A stretch of DNA of 64,000 bases. Source: Tricholoma matsutake (lineage: Eukaryota > Basidiomycota > Agaricomycetes > Agaricales > Tricholomataceae). The notes beneath the pieces were generated by a model. That model was given only the letters and a program-made list of their open reading frames with translations, was not told the DNA's origin and ran no database searches. Location: assembly GCA_026075535.2 (NCBI GenBank), contig AP026542.1, positions 2,356,001-2,420,000 on the forward strand, written 5' to 3'. This document shows positions 21,367 to 32,775 of the stretch, in pieces. Position numbers and translations under genes: made by a program. Each line of letters starts with the position of its first letter. The stretch's first letter is position 1.

Positions 21367-23973
21367 CAGTTGACACCCTCTTAACCCATACCCCTGGTAA
21401 CCCATACTCCCTCATACCCCATAGAATTTTTGAGCTACCAAGTCGGTAGGCAGGGAAATGGAACCCATAACCCATACTCTCTAATACCCAATAACCCATA
21501 CCCTTTACGAGGCAAAACCCATACATTTTATTACTATATGTGTAATAGTGCATATGAACTATGAACTATGATGCACCACAAATCCTAAGTAACTTTTTTT
21601 GACACTCGAATCTCACCTGCTCTGGCTGCTCATGACATTAAAGGCTCTTGAGGTCCTGAAAAAGGGGCTGAAAATCTTGCAGGCCCAGGTTAAAGCTAAG
21701 AAAGAGAAACTCCAGGCTCAACTGCATGAGAGGAAATCAATCTCTTCACATGACAAAAAATGGCTGGACAACAAAGCTAATTTGGTTGATGAGCAACAGG
21801 TTTTGGATGCTCTGGAGAATGCTTCTGATTATGAGAGAGGTTTGGAAAGACTTGATGATGTGCAGAAGGGTGTTGTCAAAAGATTATGGGAGGTGGCAGG
21901 TGACCTAAGCAAGGTGGTAGGCAAGAAGCGAAAATGTACGTTAATGAATTGCAACTTCAGTATCCATTGAAGTAACAGACCAACCTGAAGGATCTGAAAC
22001 TAAAGCTAAGGAACCCAGCGAGAAGAAGCAAAGTAGCTCCACTGCACCTGTGTTCACCAAGAAGGAGAATGCAACACTCTCCCAGTGCATTGAAATTCTG
22101 GATTGGTATCATGACAATGGCAAGAATCAGTCAAAAACTGCAAAGCACTTTGATTCCATCTATCCAAACCTGAAAATGAAGCAACCTCTGGTCTCTGCAT
22201 GGGTAAAGGATGAAGCAAAATGGCAAGAGGAATGGGCGCATAGCAATGGTGGACACAAAGCAAAATGGGCTCGTCAAACACAGCATCCAGAAGTCATGGA
22301 AATGATGGAGTTATGGGTGTCAAAGGCAATGCAAAACAACCTTCTTCTCACCGGTGAAGTCTTATGCCAGAAGTGGACAAAATTTGCAGACCTAGCAGGT
22401 GTCCCAGATGACGAGTGTCTCAGTTTGAGTGAGGGGTGGTTGGCTCGTTTCAAGGTCCAGAATGGTTTGAAGCAATTCAAGCATCATGGCAATGCTGCAT
22501 CAGCAGATCTGGAGACCATGAAGACTGAGCAAAAATGCATCCAGGAGCTTATTGATAAGTATGGTTATGAGCTACGGGATATCTTTAACATGGACGAGAC
22601 TGGGTTGTTCTATGGGCATGTACCATACCTATTCTTTGGTTAAAATACTCATTTCAGAATAGGATGCCTCCAGATCGAGGGTTAGCAAATAAGAAACATT
22701 TGGGAGTGAAAGGCAGCAAGGTCCGACTCACCTATGCATTTACATCAAATGCGGATGGATCTGAGAAACTGCAGCCCATCATTATTGGAAGGGCACATAA
22801 ACCTCGAGCGTTCCAAAAGAAGACAGGCACACAGCTGGGTTTTTACTACCAGAACAATGCAAAGGCTTGGATGACTTTGGCACTGTATCAGGAGTGGATT
22901 CAGCAATGGGATCGGGAACTACAGACAAAAAACTGCAAGGTCCTTCTCCTACAAGATAATTTCTCTGGTCACATTGTTCCAGATGGTCTTCGGAACATAT
23001 GCGTCAAGAATTTCGAGCCAAACCTCACTGCACATGTCCAACCAATGGATCAGGGTATCATCCGATGCTTCAAAGCTCATTACCATGCAAAGTATATACA
23101 ACATGCGATCGATCATTATGATGCAGGCGTCACTCCATCCGAAATCTATGACATTGATCAACTCGAAGCAATGCAGCTTGGCATGAAGTGGACACAACTA
23201 CAATCAGGAACTGCTGGAAGAAAGCTGCTATTCTTCCATCATCCTCTCTGCCAGTTTTGAATCCAAGCATCCCTGTTTCATCACTCCTTAATGTTAACGA
23301 CACTCATGGTCTTGAAGATCCTGTCACAATTGCTGAGAAGCACTCTTGACAAGTTGGTATCAACTGGGGCACTTCAGGCAAGCAACAGAATGGATATCGA
23401 AGGACTACTCAATTCGGCAGACAAGTCACATGTCATAGATGAGACAATGGATGAAGAAATATGCCAGGCTGTGTTGGACGCACAAAAAGCTCAGGAAGAG
23501 GGGCCGATCAATGGTGGGGACAATGATATTGATGATGATGCACCTGTTGAGCCTTGTCCCACATGTCGCGAAGTGCTTCAGGCAGCCTCAGTTATCAACA
23601 AGTACATTGATAGTGTTGATGATCCTGTTGCATGCAAACTTGAGGGGATTCTGGCCTCTTTCAAACATCAAATGCGGTTGGAGATGTCCTTCTCCATGAA
23701 CTCTACTCAACTTACTGATTACTTTCATCGTATATAATCTTACTAGTAGTATATAATACCCCCTAGAGACAAATAGTTGATTTAGCTGTAGATACTTTAC
23801 CTTCTTGGTTGTAAATAGTTATACTGTACTTCAGAAATTTAAAGCCAAATTTTTTAGAATTTTATTGGATTTTTTGGACCTATTTTTAGCACTATCCTCG
23901 AACCCCATACTCCCTCATAACCCATAGCCCTGAGTGTCCATGGAAGGGGTATGGGTTATGAGGGTGTCGACTG
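21367..23973 (+). mobile_element. Pogo/Fot-type Tc1-mariner element, 2.6 kb, TA duplication
   Basis: The inverted ends are CAGTTGACACCCTCTTAACC on the left and the reverse complement of CAGTCGACACCCTCATAACC on the right, with ACCCATACCCC-type subterminal repeats. TA flanks both sides (21365-21366 and 23974-23975). It encodes a DDE transposase in the plus orientation and sits wholly inside the hAT element. Confidence 0.9.
21599..23737 (+). pseudogene. Pogo-type DDE transposase (CENP-B-like), frameshifted
   Basis: Cut-and-paste transposase that binds the element ends in the nucleus. Exons joined by two short introns (21936-21978 and 22620-22657) give a Lys-rich coiled-coil N-terminus, then a CENP-B-type helix-turn-helix DNA-binding region (KENATLSQCIEILDWYHDNG, QNNLLLTGEVLCQKWTKFAD) and the DDE_1 catalytic core. 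The three acidic residues are visible in FNMDETGLFYG, LLLQDNFSGH and HVQPMDQGIIRCFK. After MKWTQ the frame shifts: TIRNCWKKAAILPSS is in another frame. A second shift near 23340 leads to STLDKLVSTGALQASNRMDI and an acidic tail ending at 23737. Two frameshifts make this copy probably inactive even though its catalytic residues remain. The ATG at 21599 is the first in frame. Confidence 0.8.
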
Positions 23974-24270
23974 TATGTAATCTAAGTGTACAAAGACCAG
24001 TTACAACCGGTTCAAACCGGTTTTCTGATGGTTATCGAATGGTTTTGAAATAAGTTAACCAGTAACTGAACCGCAGTTTGGTTACTCACTATTTTCAGAA
24101 AGTTTAACTGGACCAAAGCATGGACCACGGTTTGGTCCGGTTCAGTCTTCGGTTCAATGGACTGAACCTTCAAACACTAGTCAAGACAGACTGCTTGGAG
24201 GATGAGGTTCTGGTAAGGAATGGGATTGTGGTGGGAGTTCATGACTGGGATATCTACCGTCCCCAGGCCA

Positions 24271-25315
24271 GATTGTTGGGGGCAGCATTTTGATTTACCG
24301 GGTAAGGACTGTGAGTTCTCTAAGAACACTACATTTCAGTGATTTAATCCAGGGAAGAATATGACATACATCTTGCTGAATGGGGGTATGAATATAGGGA
24401 GCAGGAGAGAAATGGAATGGTCGATTCTGTAGTAAAGAAATATTCCCAGCACTGCTGGGCTGACTGGAGTATAGTTCCATTAGGAGTATCACTTGGTAGA
24501 GGACTTGGACTGGTAATATTTTTTGAGTGTGGGCTTTCTTCATGATGGTCTTCCATTTCAGTGACAGATGAAAGGGGATGATTAGATTGGGGGGGAGGAG
24601 GAAATTGTAACCATCATACCAGACCTTGTATACCCAACAGGGTATGTGAGTGTGAATCAAACAGATCCCATCAGCCCAATGACTCAAAAATCATTTAGAA
24701 CATACTACAGAGGGGTAAGGAGGCCTCTGCAGAACATGATATCTACAGAGGTCAGTTTTCAGGAACAGGATCAAATTGTTCCAAATATGGATTTGGCATC
24801 TCAGCTGATGGAAATTTACATTGGCTAAACTCTGGTAAATTGCTGTAGACCCTTATGGGAAGTCACCCAATATTTGGCATGCTCTCATATGAATCTATTG
24901 CCTGGTAACTTTTTCCCAAAAAAAGGAAAGTCACATGACTTTCTACAAAAGGAAATTTTTAAAATTAAGAATGATATATATAACATTGCTCTGTGACAAT
25001 TGTTACATTGTTTATATTAAACAAATAAGGCCAAATATAAACAAATATGCTGGTGAGTCTCCCCTCTTACATATATTCCATTTCCAAGTCAATTGCTCAA
25101 GTTATTATGAAAATATACCTGAATTATTGAGTAATTACTATATATGGCAATAGGAAGAAGTCACATGACCAGACAAACAGCATTTTTGAACTCAGCTTGA
25201 AAAATGGGTCAGATTGATATATAACATCACTAGTTCATACACACTTTTACCTTATTCCTATTTTGGAAATACTTTGCTGTGGTCCAAATTATCAATGAAT
25301 CAATGAAAAAAGTCA
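24271..25315. other. No firm gene; AT-rich element DNA
   Basis: Ser/Pro-rich open frames on the minus strand at 24295-24687 could be upstream exons of the DUF6818-like gene, but I cannot join them. From about 24900 the sequence is AT-rich and resembles the spacer repeats of the TA-flanked element at 35462-38122. Confidence 0.35.
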
Positions 25316-25330
25316 CTAAGTTCTGGATTG

Positions 25331-25362
25331 ATAAAGAATGAGTCTTACTTCGTAAGGACTCG
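25331..25362. mobile_element. Right end of a second TA-flanked hairpin-ended element
   Basis: GAATGAGTCTTACTTCGTAA followed by GGACTCG and TA (25363-25364) matches the right end at 38094-38122 (GAGTCTTAAC...GTTAAGGACTCG, then TA). In both places it abruptly ends the coding sequence of the same large gene. The left end of this copy was not found and may be deleted. Confidence 0.55.
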
Positions 25363-25857
25363 TAATTCCCTTGACATTGAAGTATGTGTGACTATATCCT
25401 GCTGCTTTTGCTTTCAGGTCTGAGGTCAATGCACAGAGAACGACTTCACAAAGTTTGACATGGAGTTTTGGGATCAAGTCAAGCATGCAAAAATCCTTGA
25501 TAATCTGACAAGCTTCTCCAAAAACATGTCCACATGCCTTGCTTGAGTGAAGCCATGGCAAAAGAGGAAACCAGCCAGTAACATGGTCTCGATGGATGAT
25601 GACCAATGCAATGAGCCCCTCGATGATAATCTGTGCAATGTCAACCGCCTCACAGGATAGGAAGTATTGTGATTTCTTGTATTTGGACTGATTCAAGAAA
25701 GATTCCCATGCATTGATGAAGTACCGTGCATGCAATACAAGTTTCAGGCGCTCGAGATGAGATATCGAGTGATTCTGGTAAGCGTTGATAAGTTCACTGA
25801 AAACAAACAGATAGACAATTTCTCCAATGTATTCTGGGTGGTGGTCAGAAAGATACT

Positions 25858-26197
25858 TATAGAGATCCAACCTAGATAATACACAAATAAACTCAGTCTG
25901 TGTATGACAGACTATATTTGGTTATCACTGTACCTAGATAATACACAAATAAACTATAACTAGTACAGTAAGTAATTGAGTCAATGTAAGTGTTAGAGTG
26001 TCTGCTCACCTCAGTCTGTGTATGATGGACTGAGGTGTCTGTATCTATCTTGTAAGATATATATACGAGTATGACAATAGAAAAGGTGATAAAGGAACTG
26101 TAAGAAAGGAATATGGACAAGGGGAAATACGCATCACTTTGTGTGCTATAATTAGCATGCTGCATCAAAGGGTGTATTCACGGTGTAGATCTCAACA
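25858..26197 (-). repeat. 3' LTR of the copia element (340 bp)
   Basis: Near-identical to 33798-34137, with a handful of substitutions. It is preceded internally by the purine tract GGTGAGGAGGAG (minus strand). Confidence 0.92.
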
Positions 26198-29100
26198 CTC
26201 CTCCTCACCGTGAATACTCCTCCTCACATGGAATTGGCGTATTTTGCTGAAGACCTAAGAAGCCACATAAGCGTACAAATTGTTTGACATCGAGAGCCTT
26301 GGTGAAGATGTCAGCAATATTATCCTTGGTATTGACATAGGATACAGTGAGTTCCTGAGATTGGGCACGTTCACAAAGGAAGTGGAATTTAATGTCGATG
26401 TGTTTAACTCTGGAGTGAAGGAGAGGGTCCTCTGAAATGCTAATTGAAGCAGTGTTATCACATAACATTGGAGTCGGTGTATCAGGCGAATGACCGATAG
26501 TGGTAAGTAGGGTACAAATCCAAATGCACTCTTTTGCAGTCTTGAAAGTGGCAATGTACTCAGCTTTGCATGATGATGCTGCAACTGTTTTTTGTTTGTG
26601 AGCAGTCCATGAAATGGCTCCAGACCCAAGTGAACACATGTAACCACCGACACTGCGCCTAGTATCTAGGCAACTAGCCCAGTCAGAATCGGTATAGGCC
26701 AATAATGAGATAGGATTATCTCCACCCAGGTAGAGTTTAAGGTCCCATGTTCCCTTGAGGTAGCGAACAAGATGTAGAGCAGTGCATCAATGCTCAAAAG
26801 AATAAGAATCCAAGAATTGTGAAAGTTGTTGGACAGCAAATGAGATATCTGGACATGTTGAGATGGCCAAGTATAATAAGCATCTGACCAAGGAATGATA
26901 AGGTAAGTTTAAGAGTTTAGCTTGTTCATCAGCGGGAAGCATGGTGCAGTTGAAACAACATAGTTTCTGTTTTGCTTCCATCGGGGCAGATAGGGGTAAT
27001 GCATTGGATTGACCGAATTGGGATACAATTTTGTCAATTAAAGCCCTTTGCAATAGCGCGACGGTTCGATGTATCCTATCCCAGGTAATTGCAATGCCAA
27101 CAATGAACCGCGCTGTTCCCAGATCTGAAATCATCCAGACTTTTTGCATCTGGTCTTTGAACCTTTTGTTCTCTTCCTTCTGGCTCGCGATGGATAAGTA
27201 ATCATCGACATGGACTGCCGCTACAATGGTACCTGTGTCAGCCTTTCTGTAGTAGATACATGACTCGCATGAAAGTCTTGTAAAACCCCAAGAAATCATT
27301 TGTGCATTTAGCATCTGATTCCAGATGCTTCCACTCTGTTTCATACTGTAAAGTCCTCGTTGTAATTCCCATACCCAATCCTCTTTTCCAACCTCTGCAA
27401 AACTGGCTGGTTGTTCCATATACTGAATTTCATCGGCCGGTAAGAGTCCATAGAGAAAGGCGGTCTTGACATCAATCTGTTGGGCATCCCAACCAAGCAA
27501 GGCGGCAATGTGCAAAAGGATCCGCCAAGATTCCATGCATGCAGTAGGTGAGGTAGTTTTTGTGTAATCTTTGCCATAAATCTGTTCAAACCCTTTGAAA
27601 ACAAGGCGTACCTTCCAACACACTGGAGTGCCATCTTCATTTTGTTTGATGTGAAAGACTGGGCGACCCTTACATATGTGGTGCCCCTGTGGTACGTTAG
27701 CCCATGGAACCAATTTGTAGACTTGCATGTCTTTCAAGGACTTGAGTTCCTCGCAATATCCTTCCTCCCAACGCTTAGAGTCTGCTGAATTCTGGGCTTC
27801 CTCCCAGGTGCATGGGTCATCTTCGAATTGAAGTGATTCAGGATCTATATCAGACATCTCCAAGATCAGGGTGTATAATTGATGTGCCTGATCGCCAAGT
27901 GTAGGGTCCTCAATAAATTGTGGTTCGGCTCAATCATGATCGGCAGATGTAGGTGCAATGACATCACGGAGCCCTTCCAAGATTCGTTTCCGTTCTGTAT
28001 GTTGTTCCTTTATATGCTCTGCAGATTCTTGTGAATTACGGACAGCTCGATCTAGTCTAGTAGTGGTCGTGCCTCCGTTTGGATGTTTGTCAGTAGGAAT
28101 TGGCACTCTGGTAGATCTGCGTGGCTCCAAGGTGGCTGGTTCGGGAGTGTTCATTGTGACAGGCTCATCTATGGGTAGGTCATTGATGGGTCCTGTGTCA
28201 GGTGGGGAGATGTTGTCATCATTGATGTCAAAGGGGATGAGAGTCGACAGAGGAACTTCTTCTGTTTGGATGGGTGCATCATGCATTGGAGACAACGGTA
28301 CATGACCATTATGGCTTTCAACAAACCTGACATGATATGAACTATATACCTTGTGGGTTTTTCGATCGTAGCAGCAGTACGCCTTCAATTTGAGTTTGTA
28401 GCTGATGAGTACACATTCGATCGAACATTCATAGATTTTTGGGTTGTTTTTGTTTTGGATGAAAACATATGCTTTACAGCCGATCTCCCTCATGTAAGAA
28501 TAATCAGGTTGCCGTTTGTGCCATTTCTCCCAAGGGGTAGAGCCTTTGAGTGAACTTGTTGTAGTCTTGGCATGTAGGAGAGAAGCCATTAAGTAAAATT
28601 TGTCCCAAAGATAAGGTGGTAAGTTCGCATAAATGCGCATGGTACGTGCCTTCCCCATCAGCATCCTGTGCATATGCTCAACATGGCCAATGTGAGCTGA
28701 AGTATAAGGTGCAGTGAATTTGTGATCGGTCCCTCTCATCTTTAGCCAGGCTTTGATTTCGTGTGATTTGAGTTCGCCATTGTCTGTGATGTACATCCCC
28801 ACTTGCAGTCCAGTCTCCTTTTCTCATGCTAGCTCCCATGCCTTGAGTTCTTGGAATGCATTGTTCTTATGCTTAAGTGGTATGGACCATGGGTGTGAGG
28901 TACAATCATCCACAATGTTCATGATATACAAATTCCCGGAATGCAACTTTACATCATGCGGTCCCAAAAGATCCACCCAAACTTTCTCTAATTTCTGTGT
29001 AGCCCTATGTCCTTCCCCCTCTGCACACTTCTTAGGAACAGGTTAATGAGTCTGTTTTCCAAGGATGCAAGATTCACATTTTGGGGGTTTGAAAGAGGAT

Positions 29101-30603
29101 TGTGCAGGCATACCAGCAATAGTCCCTTTTTGTGCCATGTCTTGCAAAGCTTGATAATTTGCATGCCCTAGACAATGATGCCAGGTGACAATATTGGGAG
29201 CTGAGTGGACGGCAAAGACATATTCAGCAGAGGCAGAGTGTAGTGAGAGGGAGTAAAGTTTCTTGTTGGGTGACAAGATGCCTTGGGCTATATGGGCACC
29301 AGTGGATTTATTTGTGATCCAGCACAATGACTCATCAAAATGTGCTACAGCATTTGAGTCCTTTGTGAGCAAGCTAACTGAGATCAGGCACACTGCCACA
29401 TTTGGAACATAGAGTGCATCACGTAAAATGATTGATGCGCCTCTGGCAATGCAGAGTTTGATGTCCCCCATACTGATCGTGGAGATTGAAGAACCCCCAA
29501 TGCCTCAGACTGAGCGTGGGGTAATAGCACAAATTGTGATGAAGTCTGACTGATCAGGAGAAATATGGACAGTGGCGCCAGTGTTGACATAGAATGGGTG
29601 GTCATGGATGGAGATAGGAGTACGTTGGGTTTGATTGAGTGGGGCGACTGTAAAAGTGTCCATGGTTACTGGTGCAGAATTTTCGGTCCAATTGACCGAG
29701 GTATGAAACTCTTCCTCAGTTGCAAGCCAACCCTCGTACTTGACCTCCTCAATAGTCGCCTGAGGAAGGGGATTGCTAGCCAAACCAGTGAATTCACCCG
29801 GAATTGTATCAGCTATGTTTAAGGCAGTAGGATCGATCATGACAGTGAATGCACAACCAGTGTTGTCCTTCACAGTAATGGGAACCTTTGTGGTAGACTT
29901 GGGAGATCCAGCCTTGGATGTCCGTTTGTCATATGCCTGCCTCCTCGCTGTTTTTGATTCCTCAATTGTCTTTCCTTCCATACTGCCGCCTTTGGAGATG
30001 CAATACTCTGTAGTATGTTGGGGGCATTTACAGTTGCTGCAGATCGGATTCCCAGAGGACTTACCTGGTTTGGAAGTCGCAGCAAGAGCAAGGGAAGGGG
30101 AAGTATCAGTGTGTCGGTTGGTGTTTTGGAGGGACTGTTCGTTCTCCAGGAAAAAATGAATATTCTTGGATGTGTATGGTGCAGACGGCATAGACACAGC
30201 AATGTCACAGGAAATAATTGAATGTGCATGGGGAAAATGTGAGCTAAGGGAATTTAAAAGTGCGATACAGCACAGGAGATCAGGAGTGATATCCCCCATA
30301 GTGAATGCACGCTCAATAAGCATACAAATCCATTTGGCAGTTTTGGGGAGGGGTGTATCTGGTCTGAACTTTACACTGCCCCACATAGTCCTGGAGGAAT
30401 CCTGGTAGTCCTACCAGGAAGACCAGAAATCCTCCAGAAATCCAGTAGGACTCACCAGGACTCACCAGGACTCACCAGGAATCCAGTGCTCAGTACCCTA
30501 AAGTCATACCATAATGGAAAGTCAATTTGAGATATCTTACAAGTTTCAAGTGCTTCGGACTTCATGAATTTCACAAAGTACCTACAAAATAAACTTGTTC
30601 AGA

Positions 30604-30690
30604 GCAGGGATTGAACTCTAGAACTCATGATCAAGAATCACATGACAAACCAAACAAGTGATTAACCAGTTGAGCCACAGGAGAATTATT
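30604..30690 (-). repeat. tRNA-derived segment, left side of the element
   Basis: On the minus strand it has the A box TGGCTCAACTGG and the B box GAGTTCAATCCC at normal spacing. It points towards the left end of the element and is followed by the TCCTGGTGAG repeats. Confidence 0.6.
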
Positions 30691-30787
30691 AGCTGCAATG
30701 TAAAAGTGTATTTATACCCTCAAACTCAAACTTAGCTATTTCTCTCTCGAAGCTCACAATTAAGATCAAATAAAATTTATTAGCTAC

Positions 30788-31040
30788 ATCCCTCGCATTG
30801 GATGCGAGGGATACACCATTGATTACATAATAAAAAAACCTCCCCCACACAAGGTGCGAGGGGGAGTCCTACAAATATATACATATAAAACTAATCTCCC
30901 CTCGCGTCAAACATGAGGGGAGCACTACAATTATAAAGAAAAAGAAAGAAAAACCCCTCACCCACATAAAATGCGGGCGAGGGGGAAGGTATTACCATAA
31001 ATAAAAAATGAAAAAAACCACCCCACACAAAATGCAGGGG
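30788..31040. repeat. Five hairpins in a row, spaced 51-67 bp
   Basis: Stem-loops at 30788-30812 (ATCCCTCGCAT/ATGCGAGGGAT), 30839-30866 (CTCCCCC/GGGGGAG), 30896-30922 (CTCCCCT/AGGGGAG), 30954-30984 (CCCCTC/GAGGGG with extra pairing) and 31021-31040 (CCCC...GGGG). Loops read CACAnAAnnTG or similar. The stems keep pairing while their bases differ. A sixth relative, CCCCCACACAAAATGTGGGGG, is near 222-240. Confidence 0.75.
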
Positions 31041-31229
31041 CAGCCTGGTGAGTCGTGCCTGTCGTCCTGTCCCCGTCGTCCTGGGTGCCAGGCCTTTGTT
31101 GTTGCTGTCCTCGTTGTTGCCATCCTGGGTGTCGTTTCCATGCTGCTCCTGGTTGCTGTGCCCTTCCTGGTCATCGTTGCCATCCTGGCCATCTCATGCT
31201 GTGTGGTGGTGGCCGTCATCGCCATTCCA

Positions 31230-32465
31230 CCCCATGAGCAGTGGCTCATGGGGCTGGAGGTGGGTGGTGTGTTGTTGGCCCTGTTGTCATCATCTGTCGT
31301 GGTTGGCAGCCATGCTTTGCCTTCTTGGGGTTCTGGTGCTGGTAGGCAGTGGCATTGTCATTGTCATCGACTGCACACACTCACGATCCACCCTATGAGC
31401 AGAGGCTCACAGGCGTAGGGTGTGTTGGGTTGTCTCATGTCCGGCCATCGTTACCAGTAGAGTAGAACCTATAAAACAAAAGAAATGAGTTAGTTAGTTT
31501 ATAAAAACAAAAAGCAAACAAAAAAAAATTACATAGGGCCCAAATGATGTGATCTGCATCATTTGGGCCCGTGTTCCATCCAGTGGAGTCGTAGTCAGTA
31601 GCTAGTACTTAAAAAGTTTTGTCAGTGACCAAAAACATAAGAGAAAAAAAACTTACTTATGGCCCAAGAGACATCATCAACATCTCTTGGGCATTCCCTG
31701 GTGCTGGTGTCCTGTTGTCATTGTGTGTTTGTCTCCATCCTTGCACCTGTTTGTCATCCTGGCTTTGCTGTCACTGTCCTGGCCATGTTGCGTTTCCTGG
31801 TGCTGGTGTCCTGTCATCATTGCGTGGTCATCTCCATCCTTGCACCCCTCCTTCCACCCTGCAAGCAGTTGCTCGCAGCAGCGGTGCTGGGTGCTGGGTT
31901 GTGCTTGTCGTCCGTTGTCCTCCCTGTCCCGTCATTTTCATGGTTGTCCATTGTCCTCCCATCCTTGTCTTGCCACCCTGCTGCTCTCGTCGTTTTGGGC
32001 CTTGCCACCCCGCTGCTCTCGTCGTTTGCGGCTCCTCATCTCCGTCTCCATGGTCCTCATTGTCGCTCCCCATTTCCACCCTGTGAGCAGCTGCTCATGG
32101 CAGTGGAGGGTGTGGTGGTGGTGGTGGGTCACATCATACAACAAGAAACTATAAAAATTCAAAAGAAAACTAATATTAATCAAAAAAGAATGAAACGAAC
32201 AAACAAAAAAACTTACCTGGGGCCCAAACGACGATGTACGTTATTTGGGCCCATTTCCTCATTTGTTGTTTGTTGTTTGTTGTTTGTTGTTTGTTGTCTG
32301 TTGTCTGTCGCTCACGTGTCATTCTTCATTTGTTGTTTGGTGTTGTCTTGTTGTCATGATATAGTTAGAACCTAAAGAAGGAAAGAAAATATTAGTTAAT
32401 TCAATAAAAAAAAAGTAAAAAACATTACCTGGGCCCCAAACGACATCTGTTGTCATTTGGGCCTG
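31230..32465 (-). repeat. Dyad / GGGCCC-hairpin / splice-like modules
   Basis: Dyads CCCCATGAGCAGTGGCTCAT-type near 31231, 31390, 31858 and 32080, and GGGCCCAAAyGA...TCnTTTGGGCCC hairpins at 31536-31570, 31661-31692, 32218-32252 and 32433-32463. On the minus strand three hairpins run directly into a GTAAGT- or GTAAT-type 5' splice site followed by T-rich DNA. One such stretch contains CTAACTAACT and ends TTTTGTTTTATAG, a complete intron signature (about 31465-31530). The exon-like parts between are low-complexity and I cannot assign a protein. Confidence 0.65.
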
Positions 32466-32699
32466 AGGTGGTTCAAATGCGGCCGTTGGCGGCGTTAGAC
32501 GAGGTGGTGGTGGCCATAGGAGCAGTGGTGACAGGTATTGATGGAGGGGAGGCAGTAGAAGGGAGGTGGCATCATTGTCAAGAGTGCTGATGATGGGTGG
32601 ATGATGAGCTGGCAATGTTGATATGTGGCTGTGTGCTTTGTCATGCACAGCTGCCCCAATGGTACCTAGAGCAGTAAGTGGACATACCTCATAAGTCTA

Positions 32700-32775
32700 T
32701 GTGGTGTAGTGGTTATATTTGCTATGCTAAAATGTTGTTGTCTCATGCCTAGGGTTCAATTCCAGCTCATGTTAT
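32700..32775 (+). repeat. tRNA-derived segment, right side of the element
   Basis: A box TGGTGTAGTGG and B box GGGTTCAATTCC at tRNA-like spacing. It is followed by a short AT-rich stretch and the TCCTGGTGAC/TCCTGGTGAG repeats (32808-32950). Confidence 0.6.

Larger units (their letters stand above)
20194..24179. mobile_element. hAT element, about 4.0 kb, with 8-bp duplication
   Basis: Left end TAGTGTTTTAAGGTTCGGTT and right end GGACTGAACCTTCAAACACTA are inverted copies with one mismatch in the first 17 bases. The flanks are GTCGAGAC (20186-20193) and GTCAAGAC (24180-24187), an 8-bp duplication with one transition. Subterminal DNA is full of GGTTCGGTT/AACCGGTTC words in both orientations, as is common at hAT ends. 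No hAT transposase is present. The interior holds the dyad/hairpin modules (20400-21130) and a complete pogo-type element (21367-23973). Confidence 0.85.
18440..24270 (-). pseudogene. DUF6818/Myb-like domain protein gene, split by a hAT element
   Basis: The core lies at 18440-20185 on the minus strand. It has a Ser/Asp-rich N-terminal linker with a nuclear-type basic patch (STKRVSKRKVV), then the SANT-like domain GNFTAPEIHRLLCHV-type, MDAKGWDIVTEKYNAWAKAG and QQSIQNKFDSVHQFLKFL. After a short intron near 19520-19560 come KPTGDAEC and the acidic ESVIEITDDEKENAKASK and AKAYRVEHPLADIQK segments, and a Pro/Ser-rich tail. (The domain text at GNFTAPEIHRLL reads CNFTAPEIHRLL in this copy.) DUF6818-type genes are multicopy in Agaricomycetes and probably bind DNA; their role is unknown. 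Frameshifts interrupt the tail. Coding-like sequence continues on the far side of the hAT element (24188-24270) into LAPNLLDRPLLLLSSTNMLP just inside 20185, so the hAT landed in the coding part. The true 5' end is not located. Confidence 0.6.

Noticed and set aside
30788..31040. CRISPR-like array
   Set aside because: Regular hairpins with spacers were seen, but the repeats are not identical, the genome is fungal and there are no associated genes.
31008..32375. Hydrophobic plus-strand proteins at 31-32.4 kb
   Set aside because: Same situation: low-complexity repeat DNA open in several frames, with splice signals on the opposite strand.
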